The notes under the pieces: model-generated
Databases searched by the model: none
Told to the model about the DNA's origin: nothing
What the model saw: the letters and a program-made list of their open reading frames with translations, nothing else
Translations under genes and position numbers: made by a program
Source of the DNA: Streptomyces mobaraensis NBRC 13819 = DSM 40847
GTDB taxonomy: Bacteria; Actinomycetota; Actinomycetes; Streptomycetales; Streptomycetaceae
Assembly (NCBI RefSeq): GCF_017916255.1
Contig: NZ_CP072827.1
Coordinates: 3,410,001 to 3,474,000 of the forward strand
DNA: 64,000 nt
Reading direction: 5' to 3'
In this document: positions 44,260 to 53,581 of the stretch, piece after piece
How the letters are laid out: each line of letters begins with the position of its first letter
How positions within the stretch are numbered: the first letter of the stretch is position 1

Positions 44260-44580
44260 ATGCTCAGGTATCTGCCGTTCCTGCTGGTCCTGGCGCTGTG
44301 GATCTACGCGTTCATCGACTGTCTGAACACGCCCGAGGAAGAGGTCCGCAAGCTGCCGAAGACCGCCTGGGTGATCATCATCCTGCTCTTCGGAGAGGTG
44401 CTGCTCGGGCCGGTCGCCTGGCTGGCCGTCGGCCGGCCGCGGGCGGCGGGCCGGACCGCCCGGCGCGGTGGCGCGGGCTCCGGCGGGGGCGGCTGGGTGG
44501 CGCCGGACGACAACCCCGAGTTCCTGCGCTCGCTGGACAAGGACCGCCGGCCGCGCGGGGAGGGCGAGGACCGGGGCTGA
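44260..44580 (+). CDS. PLD nuclease N-terminal domain membrane protein
   Basis: A 106-residue protein with two hydrophobic helices (about 3-20 and 35-54) carrying the PLDc_N signature (LPFLLVLALWIYAFIDCL, PKTAWVIIILLFGEVLLGPVAWLAVGRP), followed by a Gly/Arg-rich cytoplasmic tail. It has no nuclease catalytic motif. It is divergent from the UbiD-like gene by 88 nt. Such proteins are frequent neighbours of menaquinone genes in Streptomyces; role unknown. Confidence 0.85.
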   Translation: MLRYLPFLLVLALWIYAFIDCLNTPEEEVRKLPKTAWVIIILLFGEVLLGPVAWLAVGRPRAAGRTARRGGAGSGGGGWVAPDDNPEFLRSLDKDRRPRGEGEDRG

Positions 44581-44959
44581 GCGCCGCGGCGGAGCCGGGA
44601 CGGCAGGGACCGTAGAGGCGGTAGGGCGGCAAGCGCGCGGCCGGAACGGCCGGGGCCCGGCGCGCGGTGACGGCCGGGGCCCGGCGTCGAGTCCGTACCG
44701 ATCGCCCGGCCCCCGGCCCTCCGCTCCCCGGTCACCCACCCGCCCGTTCGGCGGGCGCCGTATCCGCCCATCGGACCAGCCCCCGATCCCCCGATCGGGT
44801 AATACGATCACCATTCCATCGCCCCCACCACCCCCAACTCCCTCCCCTTTACGTCCCATTGCCGAGCATTTCACCCGCACTCCCCTATCCCCCGCACTCC
44901 CGGGCCGGGAGAGTCGCAACGGCCACACTGTGGCCTGACGCGACCTCAGGGAGGGTGCA
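44581..44959. other. 379-nt spacer upstream of the phosphoesterase gene
   Basis: No gene seen. A 17-nt direct repeat (ACGGCCGGGGCCCGGCG) occurs twice with a 24-nt period around 44646-44687. Near 44799 the sequence GGTAATACGAT is AT-rich against its surroundings and may contain the -10 region of the phosphoesterase promoter; no -35 box was assigned. Confidence 0.45.
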
Positions 44960-46387
44960 ATGCCCGGGATCATCAGCAGACGAAGACTCCTCGGCTCGGC
45001 CGCGGCCGGCGCCGGCGCCGCCGCGCTCTCGCTGCTTCCGCCCAGCGTCCAGCGCGCCGTGGCGGCCGGACCGCCGCGCCGCGGCTCGCTGGCGGACGTC
45101 GAGCACGTGGTCATGCTGATGCAGGAGAACCGCTCCTTCGACCACTACTTCGGCACCCTCAAGGGCGTCCGCGGCTTCGCCGACCCCAAGGCCCTGCGGC
45201 TCTCGACCGGACGCAGCGTCTTCCACCAGCCGGACGCCGAGAACCCCAAGGGCTACCTGCTCCCCTTCCACCTCGACACCCGGAAGACGAGCGCCCAGGC
45301 CATCCCGTCCACCAGCCACGCCTGGTCCGTGCAGCACGAGGCGTGGAACGGCGGGAAGATGGACAAGTGGCTGCCCGCGCACCGCAAGGCGGACGGGAAG
45401 AACGGCCCGTACGTGATGGGGTACCACACGCGCGAGGACATCCCGTTCCAGTTCGCCCTCGCAGAGACGTTCACCATCTGCGACAACTACTTCTGCTCGG
45501 TCTTCGGTCCCACCTGGCCCAACCGCCTCTACTGGATGACGGGCACCATCGACCCCGGCGGCACCAAGGGCGGCCCGGTCATCAGCAACACCATGCCGTC
45601 CCCCTACCGCTGGACCACCTACGCCGAGCGCCTCCAGGCGGCGGGCGTCAGCTGGCGGGTCTACCAGCAGGAGGACAACTACGGCTGCAACATGCTGGAG
45701 TGGTTCAAACGGTTCCGCGACGCGAAGCCCGGCGACCCGCTGTACGAGCGCGGGATGCGCCGGCAGCCGGAGGGGACGTTCGAGGACGACGCCCGCAACG
45801 ACCGCCTGCCGGCCGTGTCGTGGATCATCCCCACGGGCCCGCAGTCCGAGCACCCGTACTTCATGCCGGCCGCCGGCGCGGACTTCGTCGCGAAGAAGAT
45901 CGAGGCGATCGCGGACAACCCCAAGGTCTGGGCGAAGACCGTCTTCATCCTCAACTACGACGAGAACGACGGCCTGTTCGACCACGTGCCGCCGCCGGTG
46001 CCGCCGAAGGGGACGAAGGACGAGTTCGTGAAGGGCCTGCCGATCGGGGGCGGCTTCCGGGTCCCCTGCCTGATCGTCTCGCCGTGGACGGTGGGCGGCT
46101 GGGCGGCGGGCGAGGCGTTCGACCACACCTCGGCGCTGCGCTTCCTGGAGCGCTTCACGGGCGTCCGGGAACCCAACATCAGCGACTGGCGCCGGCGCAC
46201 CTTCGGCGACCTCACCTCGGCCTTCGGCTTCGACGCACCGGCCCCCCGGGCGCCGCGGCTGCCGCGCGACACGGCGAAGGAGCTGGAGGAGGCGGAGTGG
46301 GAGGTCGCCCACCTGCCGAAGCCGACGCTGCCGGGGGCGACGCAGAAGGTCCCGGTACAGGAGAAGGGCACCAGACCGCGCCGGTAA
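44960..46387 (+). CDS. Tat-exported phosphoesterase (phospholipase C family)
   Basis: A 475-residue alkaline-phosphatase-superfamily enzyme of PF04185. The Tat signal ISRRRLLGSAAAGAGAAAL is at residues 5-23. The metal/nucleophile segment VVMLMQENRSFDHYFGTL follows, then FGPTWPNRLYWMTG, and FILNYDENDGLFDHVPPP with metal-binding residues near residue 330. It would hydrolyse phospholipids or other phosphate esters outside the cell. It lacks the extra C-terminal domains of the ~680-residue phospholipases. ATG with GGGAGGGTGCA upstream. Confidence 0.9.
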   Translation: MPGIISRRRLLGSAAAGAGAAALSLLPPSVQRAVAAGPPRRGSLADVEHVVMLMQENRSFDHYFGTLKGVRGFADPKALRLSTGRSVFHQPDAENPKGYLLPFHLDTRKTSAQAIPSTSHAWSVQHEAWNGGKMDKWLPAHRKADGKNGPYVMGYHTREDIPFQFALAETFTICDNYFCSVFGPTWPNRLYWMTGTIDPGGTKGGPVISNTMPSPYRWTTYAERLQAAGVSWRVYQQEDNYGCNMLEWFKRFRDAKPGDPLYERGMRRQPEGTFEDDARNDRLPAVSWIIPTGPQSEHPYFMPAAGADFVAKKIEAIADNPKVWAKTVFILNYDENDGLFDHVPPPVPPKGTKDEFVKGLPIGGGFRVPCLIVSPWTVGGWAAGEAFDHTSALRFLERFTGVREPNISDWRRRTFGDLTSAFGFDAPAPRAPRLPRDTAKELEEAEWEVAHLPKPTLPGATQKVPVQEKGTRPRR

Positions 46388-46424
46388 GCACGCCCTGGGG
46401 GGTGGCCCCGCACCGGGACCGCCC

Positions 46425-46949
46425 CTAGGGAAGCTCCCGCTTCCCCTTCCCGTACTCCTCCCGGAGCTCCCGCCACCGGTCGAGCCGCCAGGCCGCCCAG
46501 TCGGCGGGACGCCCGGCCAGCGCCTGCAGCAGGTACTCGAAGTGGTGGTGCCACCCGGCCAGGCAGTCCAGCCGCTGGTCGTCCGTCCCGGGCATCTCGT
46601 TGGTGAAGTGCAGCAGCGTCCCCCCGACGCTCGCCGGCGCCTTCTCCAGCTCGAACCGGATGCGTCCGTGGATCTCGACGGTGTACTCGGCGAGGCTCTC
46701 CGGCTCCCAGGCGGTCACCCGGCCCGGCGCGACGGTGGCGTTGCCTTCCGGATCGGTGTTCAGCCACCGCAACGTGATGGCCCCGCCCTCCCGCCGCTCG
46801 AACGGCTCGGCGGCGGCCAGCCAGGTCGGCAGCCCTTCCGGCGTCGCGACGGCCTCCCACACCCGCTCCCGGGGGTACGGGAGCGACAGCTCGTAGCAGA
46901 GCGTGTGGACGTCGCCGTGGGTCTCCGAGGCCCCGTAGGGGGACGGCAT
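46425..46949 (-). CDS. SRPBCC (START/Bet v1-like) family protein
   Basis: A 174-residue AHSA1-type protein: YELSLPYPRERVWEAVATPEGLPTWL, then ITLRWLNTDPEGN, GTLLHFTNEMP and a C-terminal GWHHHFEYLLQAL, all usual for the helix-grip fold. It binds small hydrophobic ligands or acts as a cochaperone-like protein; no ligand is known. The ATG at 46949 is 7 nt after GGAGA; an in-frame ATG two codons earlier is nearer the site. It is convergent with the phosphoesterase gene. Confidence 0.85.
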   Translation of the reverse strand: MPSPYGASETHGDVHTLCYELSLPYPRERVWEAVATPEGLPTWLAAAEPFERREGGAITLRWLNTDPEGNATVAPGRVTAWEPESLAEYTVEIHGRIRFELEKAPASVGGTLLHFTNEMPGTDDQRLDCLAGWHHHFEYLLQALAGRPADWAAWRLDRWRELREEYGKGKRELP

Positions 46950-46991
46950 CTCCATGTCTCCAGCACACCACAGCCCCACGCGTCCCGCGCG

Positions 46992-47549
46992 TCAGTCGCG
47001 GGGCCAGGAGGTGGTGTCGATCAGGATGCCGGAGGAGGGGAGGGTGAACTTCTCCCCGAAGGTGTGGCTCGTCTCGTCCGTGTACACGCCGTCGCGCGGC
47101 GCGTGGAAGACGTGCGCCACCCCCGTCTTCGGGTCGGCGATCAGGTACGTCGGGATGCCGGCGGCGGCGTAGACCTTCAGCTTGGCGTCGTAGTCGTCGC
47201 GGCGGCTGCCCTTGGAGACGACCTCGGCGACGAACTCGACGTCGCGGTAGTCATAGCACCCGCGATCGTCCTCTTCCGCCCCCTCCTTCACCAGAGCGAT
47301 GTCGGGGGCGTAGCCGTTGAGCGTTCCCGGGAAGTCGATACGGACGTCCCAGAGAATGTTGGCGTCGATCCCGAGACCGGCTTCCAGGGCGCGATTCAAC
47401 CCTCGAATGATCATTGCGTGCACCGCGCGCTGCGGATTCATGACGATCTCCCCCTCGATGATCTCCGCCCGATACCCCGCAGGCACATTCATGGCCTCGA
47501 TGAGGGCGAACATCTCATCCAGCTCGGCCGAGTCCTCAACGGTCACCAT
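46992..47549 (-). CDS. Uma2 family (DUF820) putative nuclease
   Basis: A 185-residue intact Uma2 protein with YRAEIIEGEIVMNPQ, YAPDIALVKEG, VEFVAEVVSKGSRRDDYDAKLKVYAAAGIPTYLI and AHVFHAPRDGVY. GGGGAGG stands 5 nt before the chosen ATG. The Asp and Glu residues of the PD-(D/E)xK-like core (PDIAL, EVVS, DYDAK) are kept. Three Uma2 loci within 30 kb differ clearly in sequence, so they are not recent tandem copies. Confidence 0.87.
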   Translation of the reverse strand: MVTVEDSAELDEMFALIEAMNVPAGYRAEIIEGEIVMNPQRAVHAMIIRGLNRALEAGLGIDANILWDVRIDFPGTLNGYAPDIALVKEGAEEDDRGCYDYRDVEFVAEVVSKGSRRDDYDAKLKVYAAAGIPTYLIADPKTGVAHVFHAPRDGVYTDETSHTFGEKFTLPSSGILIDTTSWPRD

Positions 47550-47611
47550 CGGCACCTCCCCGTCTGAAATCCGAGTCTAGGAACGCACTCCCGCCCTCAC
47601 CCTCGCACAAA

Positions 47612-47641
47612 GGCCCGCTCCCCCGAAGGAGGGAGCGGGCC
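47612..47641 (-). terminator. Terminator of the cytochrome c maturation operon
   Basis: GGCCCGCTCCC pairs with GGGAGCGGGCC (11 bp) around an 8-nt loop; reading on the minus strand TTTG follows. It lies 29 nt after the ccsB stop. Confidence 0.75.
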
Positions 47642-47669
47642 CATGCGGGTGACGCGCGGCGGGTGCCGG

Positions 47670-48824
47670 TCAGACGCCCGAGTAGGAGTGCTTGCCGCCG
47701 AAGAGGAAGTTCACCCCGTAGTAGTTGAAGATGTAGCAGGCGAACGCGGCCAGGCCCAGGTAGGCGGCCTTGCGGCCCTTCCAGCCGGCGGTGGCGCGGG
47801 CGTGCAGGTAGGACGCGTAGGCGACCCAGGTGATGAAGGACCAGACCTCCTTGGGGTCCCAGCCCCAGTAGCGGCCCCAGGCGGCCTCGGCCCAGATCGC
47901 GCCCGCGATGATCGTGAAGGTCCACAGCGGGAAGACGGTCGCGTTGATCCGGTAGCCGAACTTGTCGAGCGTCGCCGCGGACGGCATCCGGCTCAGCATG
48001 TTGTCCCAGGCCATGTGGAGCCGGACGCCCAGGCGGATGCCCAGGCCGGCGTCCTTCGACAGGCCCTTGAGCTTCTTCTCCAGGACGCCCGGACCCGTCT
48101 TGCCGGCCGCCAGCCGGACCTCGTAGCCGTCGCGGAAGCGGTAGAAGAGGGTCGAGACGGCGCCGACGTACAGCGAGGCGCCGGAGACGATCGCGCAGGA
48201 GACGTGGATCCACAGCCAGTACGAGTGCAGCGCGGGCACCAGCTGGTCGCTGGAGGTGTAGAGCACGCTGATGGCCAGACCCAGGTCGAGCAGGATCGTG
48301 GTGACCAGCGGCAGGCCCAGCCAGCGGATGTTCTTCTTGGCGACGAGCAGCCCCAGGTAGACCGCGACGGCGACCATGCCGAAGGTCGTGGAGAACTCGT
48401 ACATGTTGCCCCACGGCGCCCGCCGCACCGACAGGGCGCGGGTGAGCACCCCGCCCGCGTGCAGCGCGAACGCCAGCACCGTCAGCGAGACCGCGATGCG
48501 GCCGTACAGGTCGCCCTTCTCGCTGGTGCCGGCCGCGCCCGGGCCGTCGGGGACGTCGTCGCGGGTGCCGGGGGCCGATCGGGTGACGACCTTGGGCCGC
48601 TCCAGCACCGCCGTGCCGCCCGCCTTGCGGACGGTGACCGCGACGGCGGCCGGGCGGGGCTCCGCCGTGATCGCGGCGGCGGTCCGGCCGACGGCGCTGC
48701 GGCTGCCGAAGACCCACTCGGTGATGTGGGCGAGGAAGGCGAGGGTGTAGACGGCCATCGCCGAATAGATCAGCACATTGCTGGTGTGGGCCATGTTCTC
48801 GTTGGCCGCGGCAGCGATGTTCAC
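47670..48824 (-). CDS. ccsB: Cytochrome c biogenesis protein CcsB/CcsA (System II)
   Basis: A 384-residue heme handling protein with about eight helices and the Trp-rich heme-binding motif WGRYWGWDPKEVWSFITW. Conserved His candidates lie in HAGGVLTRAL and HSYWLWIHV. With ResB it exports heme and ligates it to apocytochrome c outside the membrane. A cytoplasmic insertion of about 60 residues (45-100) follows the first helix, common in actinobacteria. The GTG overlaps the resB stop (GTGA). Confidence 0.93.
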   Translation of the reverse strand: MNIAAAANENMAHTSNVLIYSAMAVYTLAFLAHITEWVFGSRSAVGRTAAAITAEPRPAAVAVTVRKAGGTAVLERPKVVTRSAPGTRDDVPDGPGAAGTSEKGDLYGRIAVSLTVLAFALHAGGVLTRALSVRRAPWGNMYEFSTTFGMVAVAVYLGLLVAKKNIRWLGLPLVTTILLDLGLAISVLYTSSDQLVPALHSYWLWIHVSCAIVSGASLYVGAVSTLFYRFRDGYEVRLAAGKTGPGVLEKKLKGLSKDAGLGIRLGVRLHMAWDNMLSRMPSAATLDKFGYRINATVFPLWTFTIIAGAIWAEAAWGRYWGWDPKEVWSFITWVAYASYLHARATAGWKGRKAAYLGLAAFACYIFNYYGVNFLFGGKHSYSGV

Positions 48825-50779
48825 GCGCGCGCTCCTTCGGAGGAATCCGTGGGTTCAGCGGATCGGGTGGGTTCTTCGGCGGTCGCGTCGGCGTTCGCTC
48901 CGGCGGGCTTGTCCACGGCCCGTTCCTCGGCTGTCTCCACGGCCTTCTCTTCTTCGCTCTTTGCGGAACTCTTGCCGGAGCTCTCGTCCGAGCCCTCGCC
49001 GGACGAGTCCTCGCCGGACGGACTCTCACCGGACGAGCTCTCACCGGACGAGCTCTCACCGGAGGGGGTCGTCCCGTCGGGCTCCTCCTCCGCCACCGGC
49101 GGCGCCGCGCTCTGCAGCGCGACCGCCAGCTCGTACAGCTCCTCCGGCACCTTGGCCGACTCACTGCGGCCGAGACCGGCCAGCTCCACGACAGTACGCC
49201 CGTCCGCCCCGCGCACGGCACGCACCCACACCCGGCGGCGCTGGATGAACAGCGATCCGGCGACGCCGATCAGCGCCGCGACGGCCCCGGCCAGCGCCGG
49301 CATGTCACCGGGCTTGTGCGAGATCTGGAAGGTCGCCCAGGTGCTGATGCCGTCGAACTTCAGCGAGCCCGCGCCGTCGGGCAGCGTCATGGTCTCGCCG
49401 GGCTTCAGCGCCCGCGCGAAGGGCCGGTCCCCCTCCATGAACTGCTTCATCCGCTTGGTCTCGAGCTTGTAGACGCTCTGCGGCAGGCCGGAGTCGATCC
49501 CCAGGTCGCCCTTGTACGCGGTGAGGATCAGCACCGGGTTGTCCAGCGCCGGGAAGACCGACGCCATCCGCCCGGTGCGCAGGTCGAGCGTGGGGACGAA
49601 GTTGCCCGTGAACCCGAGCTGGCTCTTCTTGCCGTTCTTGTCCCAGTAGTCGGGGACCTTGATGACGGTGGTCTCGGTGATGTTGTTGTCCAGCGGCAGC
49701 GAGGCCACCGCGCCGTGGTAGACCACGGTGCCCTGGCCGTCGCGGATGGTGACCTTCGGCGCGTAGCCGTGGCCCTGGAGGTACACCTTCGAACCGCCGA
49801 CCTCCAGCGGTTCGTTCACCTTGATCGTGGTGTCGCGCGGTGTGCCGTCCGCGCCCTCCCAGTAGCTGATGTGCGCCCGGTAGTCGCGCGGCGTGCCCTT
49901 CTGCGGGCCGGTGCGCTCGTACGTCCCGGTGAAGCCCTTGAGCTGGAAGCCGAACGGGGGCAGGTCGTCGGTGCTGAACAGCGAGCCCGACTTGAAGTCG
50001 TCGTACTGCGTGAGCGTGTTCGAGAACTTGTCGCCCTCGACGACGAGCTTGCCGCCCTCGTACTTCCAGAGCTGTGCGGACGCGAACGCCACCAGCATCA
50101 CGATCAGCGAGACGTGGAAGAGGAGGTTGCCCGCCTCGCGCAGGTAGCCCTTCTCGGAGGCGACCGAGTCGTCCGCCGCGACCGTGCGGAAGCGCTTGCG
50201 GCGCAGCGCCCGCCGGGCCGCCGCGAGGACCTCGTCCGGATCGGCGTCGGTGCGCCAGGTGGCGTAGGCGGGCAGCCGGTCGAGGCGGCGCGGCGCCTTC
50301 GGCGGCCGGCCGCGGAGCTGGCCGACGAACTGCCAGGTGCGCGGGACGATGCAGCCGATCAGCGAGACGAACAGCAGGATGTAGATCGCGGAGAACCACA
50401 CCGAGCTGTAGACGTGGAAGAGCTGAAGCTTCTCGTAGATCGGCGTCAGCGTCTTGTGCGCTTCCTTCCACGTGTCGGCCTTGACCGAGTCGACGCTGGT
50501 CTGCGGGATCAGCGAGCCGGGGATGGTCGCGAGGGAGAGCAGGAGCAGCAGGATCAGCGCGACCCGCATCGAGGTCAGCTGCCGCCAGAACCAGCGCAGC
50601 CAGCCGATGACCTCCCGCCCGGTCCAGGCGAGCGCGCCCAGCGCGCCCGGGCGCCGGACGCCGCCGAACGAACCCGGGACCGCCTGGCCACGGTCCTCGG
50701 CCGGGGCCGTGGACAGCCGGGCGCCCGCGGCGTCGTCCTCCTGCGCCTCGGTGGTGGGCGTGCTATCGGTCTTGGCCAT
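48821..50779 (-). CDS. resB: Cytochrome c biogenesis protein ResB (System II)
   Basis: A 652-residue membrane protein with four helices (LRWFWRQLTSMRVALILLLLL, FSAIYILLFVSLIGCI, LLFHVSLIVMLVAFASA and one after the large external domain, ALAGAVAALIGVAGSLF) and a large extracytoplasmic region between. It partners CcsB in heme delivery. The C-terminal 120 residues are Ser/Glu/Asp-rich with repeats of the form SSGES, likely disordered and cytoplasmic. It follows ccdA by only 3 nt. Confidence 0.93.
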   Translation of the reverse strand: MAKTDSTPTTEAQEDDAAGARLSTAPAEDRGQAVPGSFGGVRRPGALGALAWTGREVIGWLRWFWRQLTSMRVALILLLLLSLATIPGSLIPQTSVDSVKADTWKEAHKTLTPIYEKLQLFHVYSSVWFSAIYILLFVSLIGCIVPRTWQFVGQLRGRPPKAPRRLDRLPAYATWRTDADPDEVLAAARRALRRKRFRTVAADDSVASEKGYLREAGNLLFHVSLIVMLVAFASAQLWKYEGGKLVVEGDKFSNTLTQYDDFKSGSLFSTDDLPPFGFQLKGFTGTYERTGPQKGTPRDYRAHISYWEGADGTPRDTTIKVNEPLEVGGSKVYLQGHGYAPKVTIRDGQGTVVYHGAVASLPLDNNITETTVIKVPDYWDKNGKKSQLGFTGNFVPTLDLRTGRMASVFPALDNPVLILTAYKGDLGIDSGLPQSVYKLETKRMKQFMEGDRPFARALKPGETMTLPDGAGSLKFDGISTWATFQISHKPGDMPALAGAVAALIGVAGSLFIQRRRVWVRAVRGADGRTVVELAGLGRSESAKVPEELYELAVALQSAAPPVAEEEPDGTTPSGESSSGESSSGESPSGEDSSGEGSDESSGKSSAKSEEEKAVETAEERAVDKPAGANADATAEEPTRSAEPTDSSEGARA

Positions 50780-50782
50780 GGT

Positions 50783-51562
50783 TCAGATCCCGGGTTGGTA
50801 CTTGTTCGACCACGTCTGCAGGTCCTGGATGAGGTAGTCCCACGCTCCCGTCACCAGCAGGAGGCCGACCAGGACGAGCATGCCGCCGCCGATCCGCATC
50901 ACCCATGCGTAGTGCTTCTTGACCCAGCCGAAGGCGCCGAGCGCCCGGCGGAAGGCGAGGGCGGTGAGTATGAACGGCAGGCCGAGCCCGACGCAGTAGG
51001 CGAGGGTCAGCAGAGTGCCCCGGCCCGGACTGGCCTCCTTGAACGACAGGGCCTGGACGGCGGCCAGCGTGGGTCCGATGCACGGGGTCCAGCCGACGCC
51101 GAAGCCGATGCCCAGCAGCGGCGCCCCGAGCAGTCCCATCGTGGGTTTCACGTGGAACCTGAACTCGCGCTGACCGAATCGGTTCAGCAGGCCCGTGAAG
51201 AGGAGCCCGAGGACGATCATGACGGCGCCGAGCACCGTGGAGATCGTCCCCTCGTACCGCTTGAGGGTGGTGCCGAAGTAGCCGAAGGCCGCGCCCATCG
51301 AGACGAGGACGGCGCTGAAGCCCAGGACGAACAGGGAGGAGCCGGCCAGCATCCGGCCCCGGCGGGTCTCCGCGAGGTCCGCGCCGCCGACCCCCGTCAC
51401 ATAGGAGAGGTAGCCCGGCACCAGCGGCAGCACGCACGGCGAGAAGAACGACACCAGCCCGCCGAGCACCGCCACGGGCAGCGCCAGCAGCAGCGCTCCG
51501 GAGAGGACGGTGTGGTTCAGGCCGTCGCCGGAGGCGGCGAGGACGAGCGACGCGGCGTTCAC
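50783..51562 (-). CDS. ccdA: Thiol-disulfide transporter CcdA
   Basis: A 259-residue DsbD-type protein with six helices and the two redox cysteine motifs SPCVLPLVPGY (helix 1) and GWTPCIGPTL (helix 4). It moves reducing equivalents across the membrane to the thioredoxin-like lipoprotein encoded 4 nt upstream, which keeps apocytochrome c cysteines reduced for heme attachment. GTG start. Confidence 0.93.
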   Translation of the reverse strand: MNAASLVLAASGDGLNHTVLSGALLLALPVAVLGGLVSFFSPCVLPLVPGYLSYVTGVGGADLAETRRGRMLAGSSLFVLGFSAVLVSMGAAFGYFGTTLKRYEGTISTVLGAVMIVLGLLFTGLLNRFGQREFRFHVKPTMGLLGAPLLGIGFGVGWTPCIGPTLAAVQALSFKEASPGRGTLLTLAYCVGLGLPFILTALAFRRALGAFGWVKKHYAWVMRIGGGMLVLVGLLLVTGAWDYLIQDLQTWSNKYQPGI

Positions 51563-51566
51563 GGCG

Positions 51567-52199
51567 TCACTTCTCCGCGACCAGCTGGTCGAGGGTCTCG
51601 GTCAGCTCGTCCTCGGTCAGCGGCTTGAGCGCCCGGCCGGCGATCTTCCCGTTCCGGTCGATGAAGACGGTGGAAGGGATGGCCTGCGGGTTGAGGTTGC
51701 CCTTGGGGAAGCGCAGGATCAGCTGCCCGCCCGAGTCATGGATGCTCGGGTAGGGGACGTCGAAGGACTTCTCGAAGGCGACGGAGTTCGCCTTGTCGGG
51801 GTCGCGGACGTTGAGGCCCACGAACTCGACGCCCTTGCTCTTGAAGTCCCGGGCGGCCTTCACCAGGTTCTTCGCCTCGGCCCGGCAGGGAGAGCACCAC
51901 GAGCCCCAGACGTTAAAGACAATGATCTTGCCCTTGAACTTCTCGGTGGCGTTGAGCTGCTCGCCCTGCAGGGTCGTGCCGGACAGCTCCGGCGCGTCCT
52001 TCCGGGCGTCGCGGTCCTTGACGATGTCGACCCCGCCGGTGCCCTGCACGAACTGCGTCTCACCGCCGCCACCGGAGGTCCCTCCGGACCCGCAGGCGCT
52101 CAGCGTCAGCGCCACGAGGACGGCGCCGACGGCCGGCACGGCGGTACGACGGCGGAACGGGCGGAACCGGGTGCGTCGATCGGCGCGGCAGGCACTCAT
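51567..52199 (-). CDS. resA: Thioredoxin-like lipoprotein ResA/TlpA
   Basis: A 210-residue exported lipoprotein. The signal peptide ends in the lipobox LSAC with Cys36, and the thioredoxin domain has the active site WCSPC (Cys102, Cys105), preceded by VFNVWGS. It reduces apocytochrome c heme-binding cysteines. It is the first gene of the resA-ccdA-resB-ccsB operon (51567 to 47670), with 3-4 nt gaps or overlaps. The ATG at 52199 is followed by a typical Arg-rich n-region. Confidence 0.93.
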   Translation of the reverse strand: MSACRADRRTRFRPFRRRTAVPAVGAVLVALTLSACGSGGTSGGGGETQFVQGTGGVDIVKDRDARKDAPELSGTTLQGEQLNATEKFKGKIIVFNVWGSWCSPCRAEAKNLVKAARDFKSKGVEFVGLNVRDPDKANSVAFEKSFDVPYPSIHDSGGQLILRFPKGNLNPQAIPSTVFIDRNGKIAGRALKPLTEDELTETLDQLVAEK

Positions 52200-52266
52200 G
52201 TGAAAAGTTTCGCATGGCGATTTACGGGATCTTCCGCGCCCCCCTTGCCCCACCCGACCCTGGTGC

Positions 52267-53466
52267 TCAGCGGCCCGGAGTCCACTTCTCCCCGGTACGC
52301 AGCCGGCGCAGCCCTTCCAGCACTGCCGGGTCCTGGGCGTCCAGCCAGTCGCACAGCTGCCGGAAGGAGACCGGGCGGACGTCCTTGTGCCGTTCGTCGG
52401 CGATGCGTTTGAGCGCCTCCTCCACGGCGTCCATGTAGATCCCGCCGTTCCAGCGCTCGAAGTGGTTGCCGATGAAGAACGGCGCCCGGTTGGTCTCGTA
52501 CGCGCGCCGGAACCCCGCGAGGTACGCCTCCGTGGCCTGCCGGCGCCAGCCCGGGTAGTGGGCGGGCGGGGCCTTGGTGGAGTTCCGGGACTGGTTGGCG
52601 AGCAGGTTGTAGTCCATGGAAAGCAGCTCGAAAGAGTGACCCGGAAAGGGGATCAACTGCAACGGAAAGTCCCAAATCCCCTGCCGCTTCACCGGCCACA
52701 CCTGGCGTCCGCCCGGCGAGCTCGCGTCGTACCGCCAGCCCAGCCTCGCCGCCGCGGGCAGCAGGTTCCCCCGGCCCAGCAGGCAGGGCGTCCGGCCGCC
52801 GACCAGCTCGCGGCGGTAGTCGAAGGGCAGCGGCTCGACGTCGGTGAAGCCGGTGTTCGTCCGCCACGACATGACGAACGAGACCGCCTGCTTGATCTCC
52901 GACTCCCACTGCTCCGGGGTCCAGCGGGCCACCGAGCCGGGCCCCGAGCAGAAGTGCCCGTTGAAGTGCGTGCCGATCTCGTGGCCCTCCAGCCACGCCG
53001 CGCGCACGTTCCGCAGGGTCTCCTTGATGTGCTCGTCGGCGAGGTAGCCGATGGCCGAGGCGCCCACCGGGTTGTTCGGCGGCCGGTAGAGCGACTTGCG
53101 GGACTCCGGCAGACAGTAGAGGCCGGTGAGGAAGAAGGTCATCCGCACGCCGTGGTCCCGGGCGAGCCCGCGGAAGCGCGGGAAGAGGCCGTCGCCGACC
53201 TCGCCGGCGCCGTCCCAGGAGAAGACGACGAACTGCGGCGGGCGCTGGCCCGGCTCCAGCCGCTCCGGAGGGGGCAGCCGGCCCGGCTGCCGGCCGGTGT
53301 CCGCCGTCGAACCGTCGCCGATCGGCCGCACATGGGCCAGCCCCCGGGCGGGGGCCACCACCGGGTCCGCGGCCCGGTCCGGGGCGGACGAGCAGCCCCC
53401 GGCGGCCGACGCGACGGCCGCGCCCGCGACCGCGCCCAGGAATCCTCGTCGGCCGATGTCCGGCAC
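52267..53466 (-). CDS. Exported polysaccharide-deacetylase-like lipoprotein
   Basis: About 399 residues. The N-terminus has a Tat-type GRRGFLG motif and a lipobox-like AAGGC, so it is probably a Tat-exported lipoprotein. The domain has NodB-like landmarks (VVFSWDGAG in place of the metal-site TFDDG, and EIGTHFNGHFC with an HxxxH pair). Loss of the second motif-1 Asp raises doubt about normal deacetylase activity. I prefer the GTG at 53466, since GGAGG lies 6 nt upstream; an ATG at 53514 has no site. Confidence 0.8.
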   Translation of the reverse strand: MPDIGRRGFLGAVAGAAVASAAGGCSSAPDRAADPVVAPARGLAHVRPIGDGSTADTGRQPGRLPPPERLEPGQRPPQFVVFSWDGAGEVGDGLFPRFRGLARDHGVRMTFFLTGLYCLPESRKSLYRPPNNPVGASAIGYLADEHIKETLRNVRAAWLEGHEIGTHFNGHFCSGPGSVARWTPEQWESEIKQAVSFVMSWRTNTGFTDVEPLPFDYRRELVGGRTPCLLGRGNLLPAAARLGWRYDASSPGGRQVWPVKRQGIWDFPLQLIPFPGHSFELLSMDYNLLANQSRNSTKAPPAHYPGWRRQATEAYLAGFRRAYETNRAPFFIGNHFERWNGGIYMDAVEEALKRIADERHKDVRPVSFRQLCDWLDAQDPAVLEGLRRLRTGEKWTPGR

Positions 53467-53581
53467 GCGCGGCCTCCGCTCGTCGTCGACGCGCCCCACC
53501 CTCCTGCCGTCCATATAAGACGACGAAGAGGGGGACGGCGCGCCGACGTACGGCGGTCGCGTTACCCCCGGAGCCGCGCGG

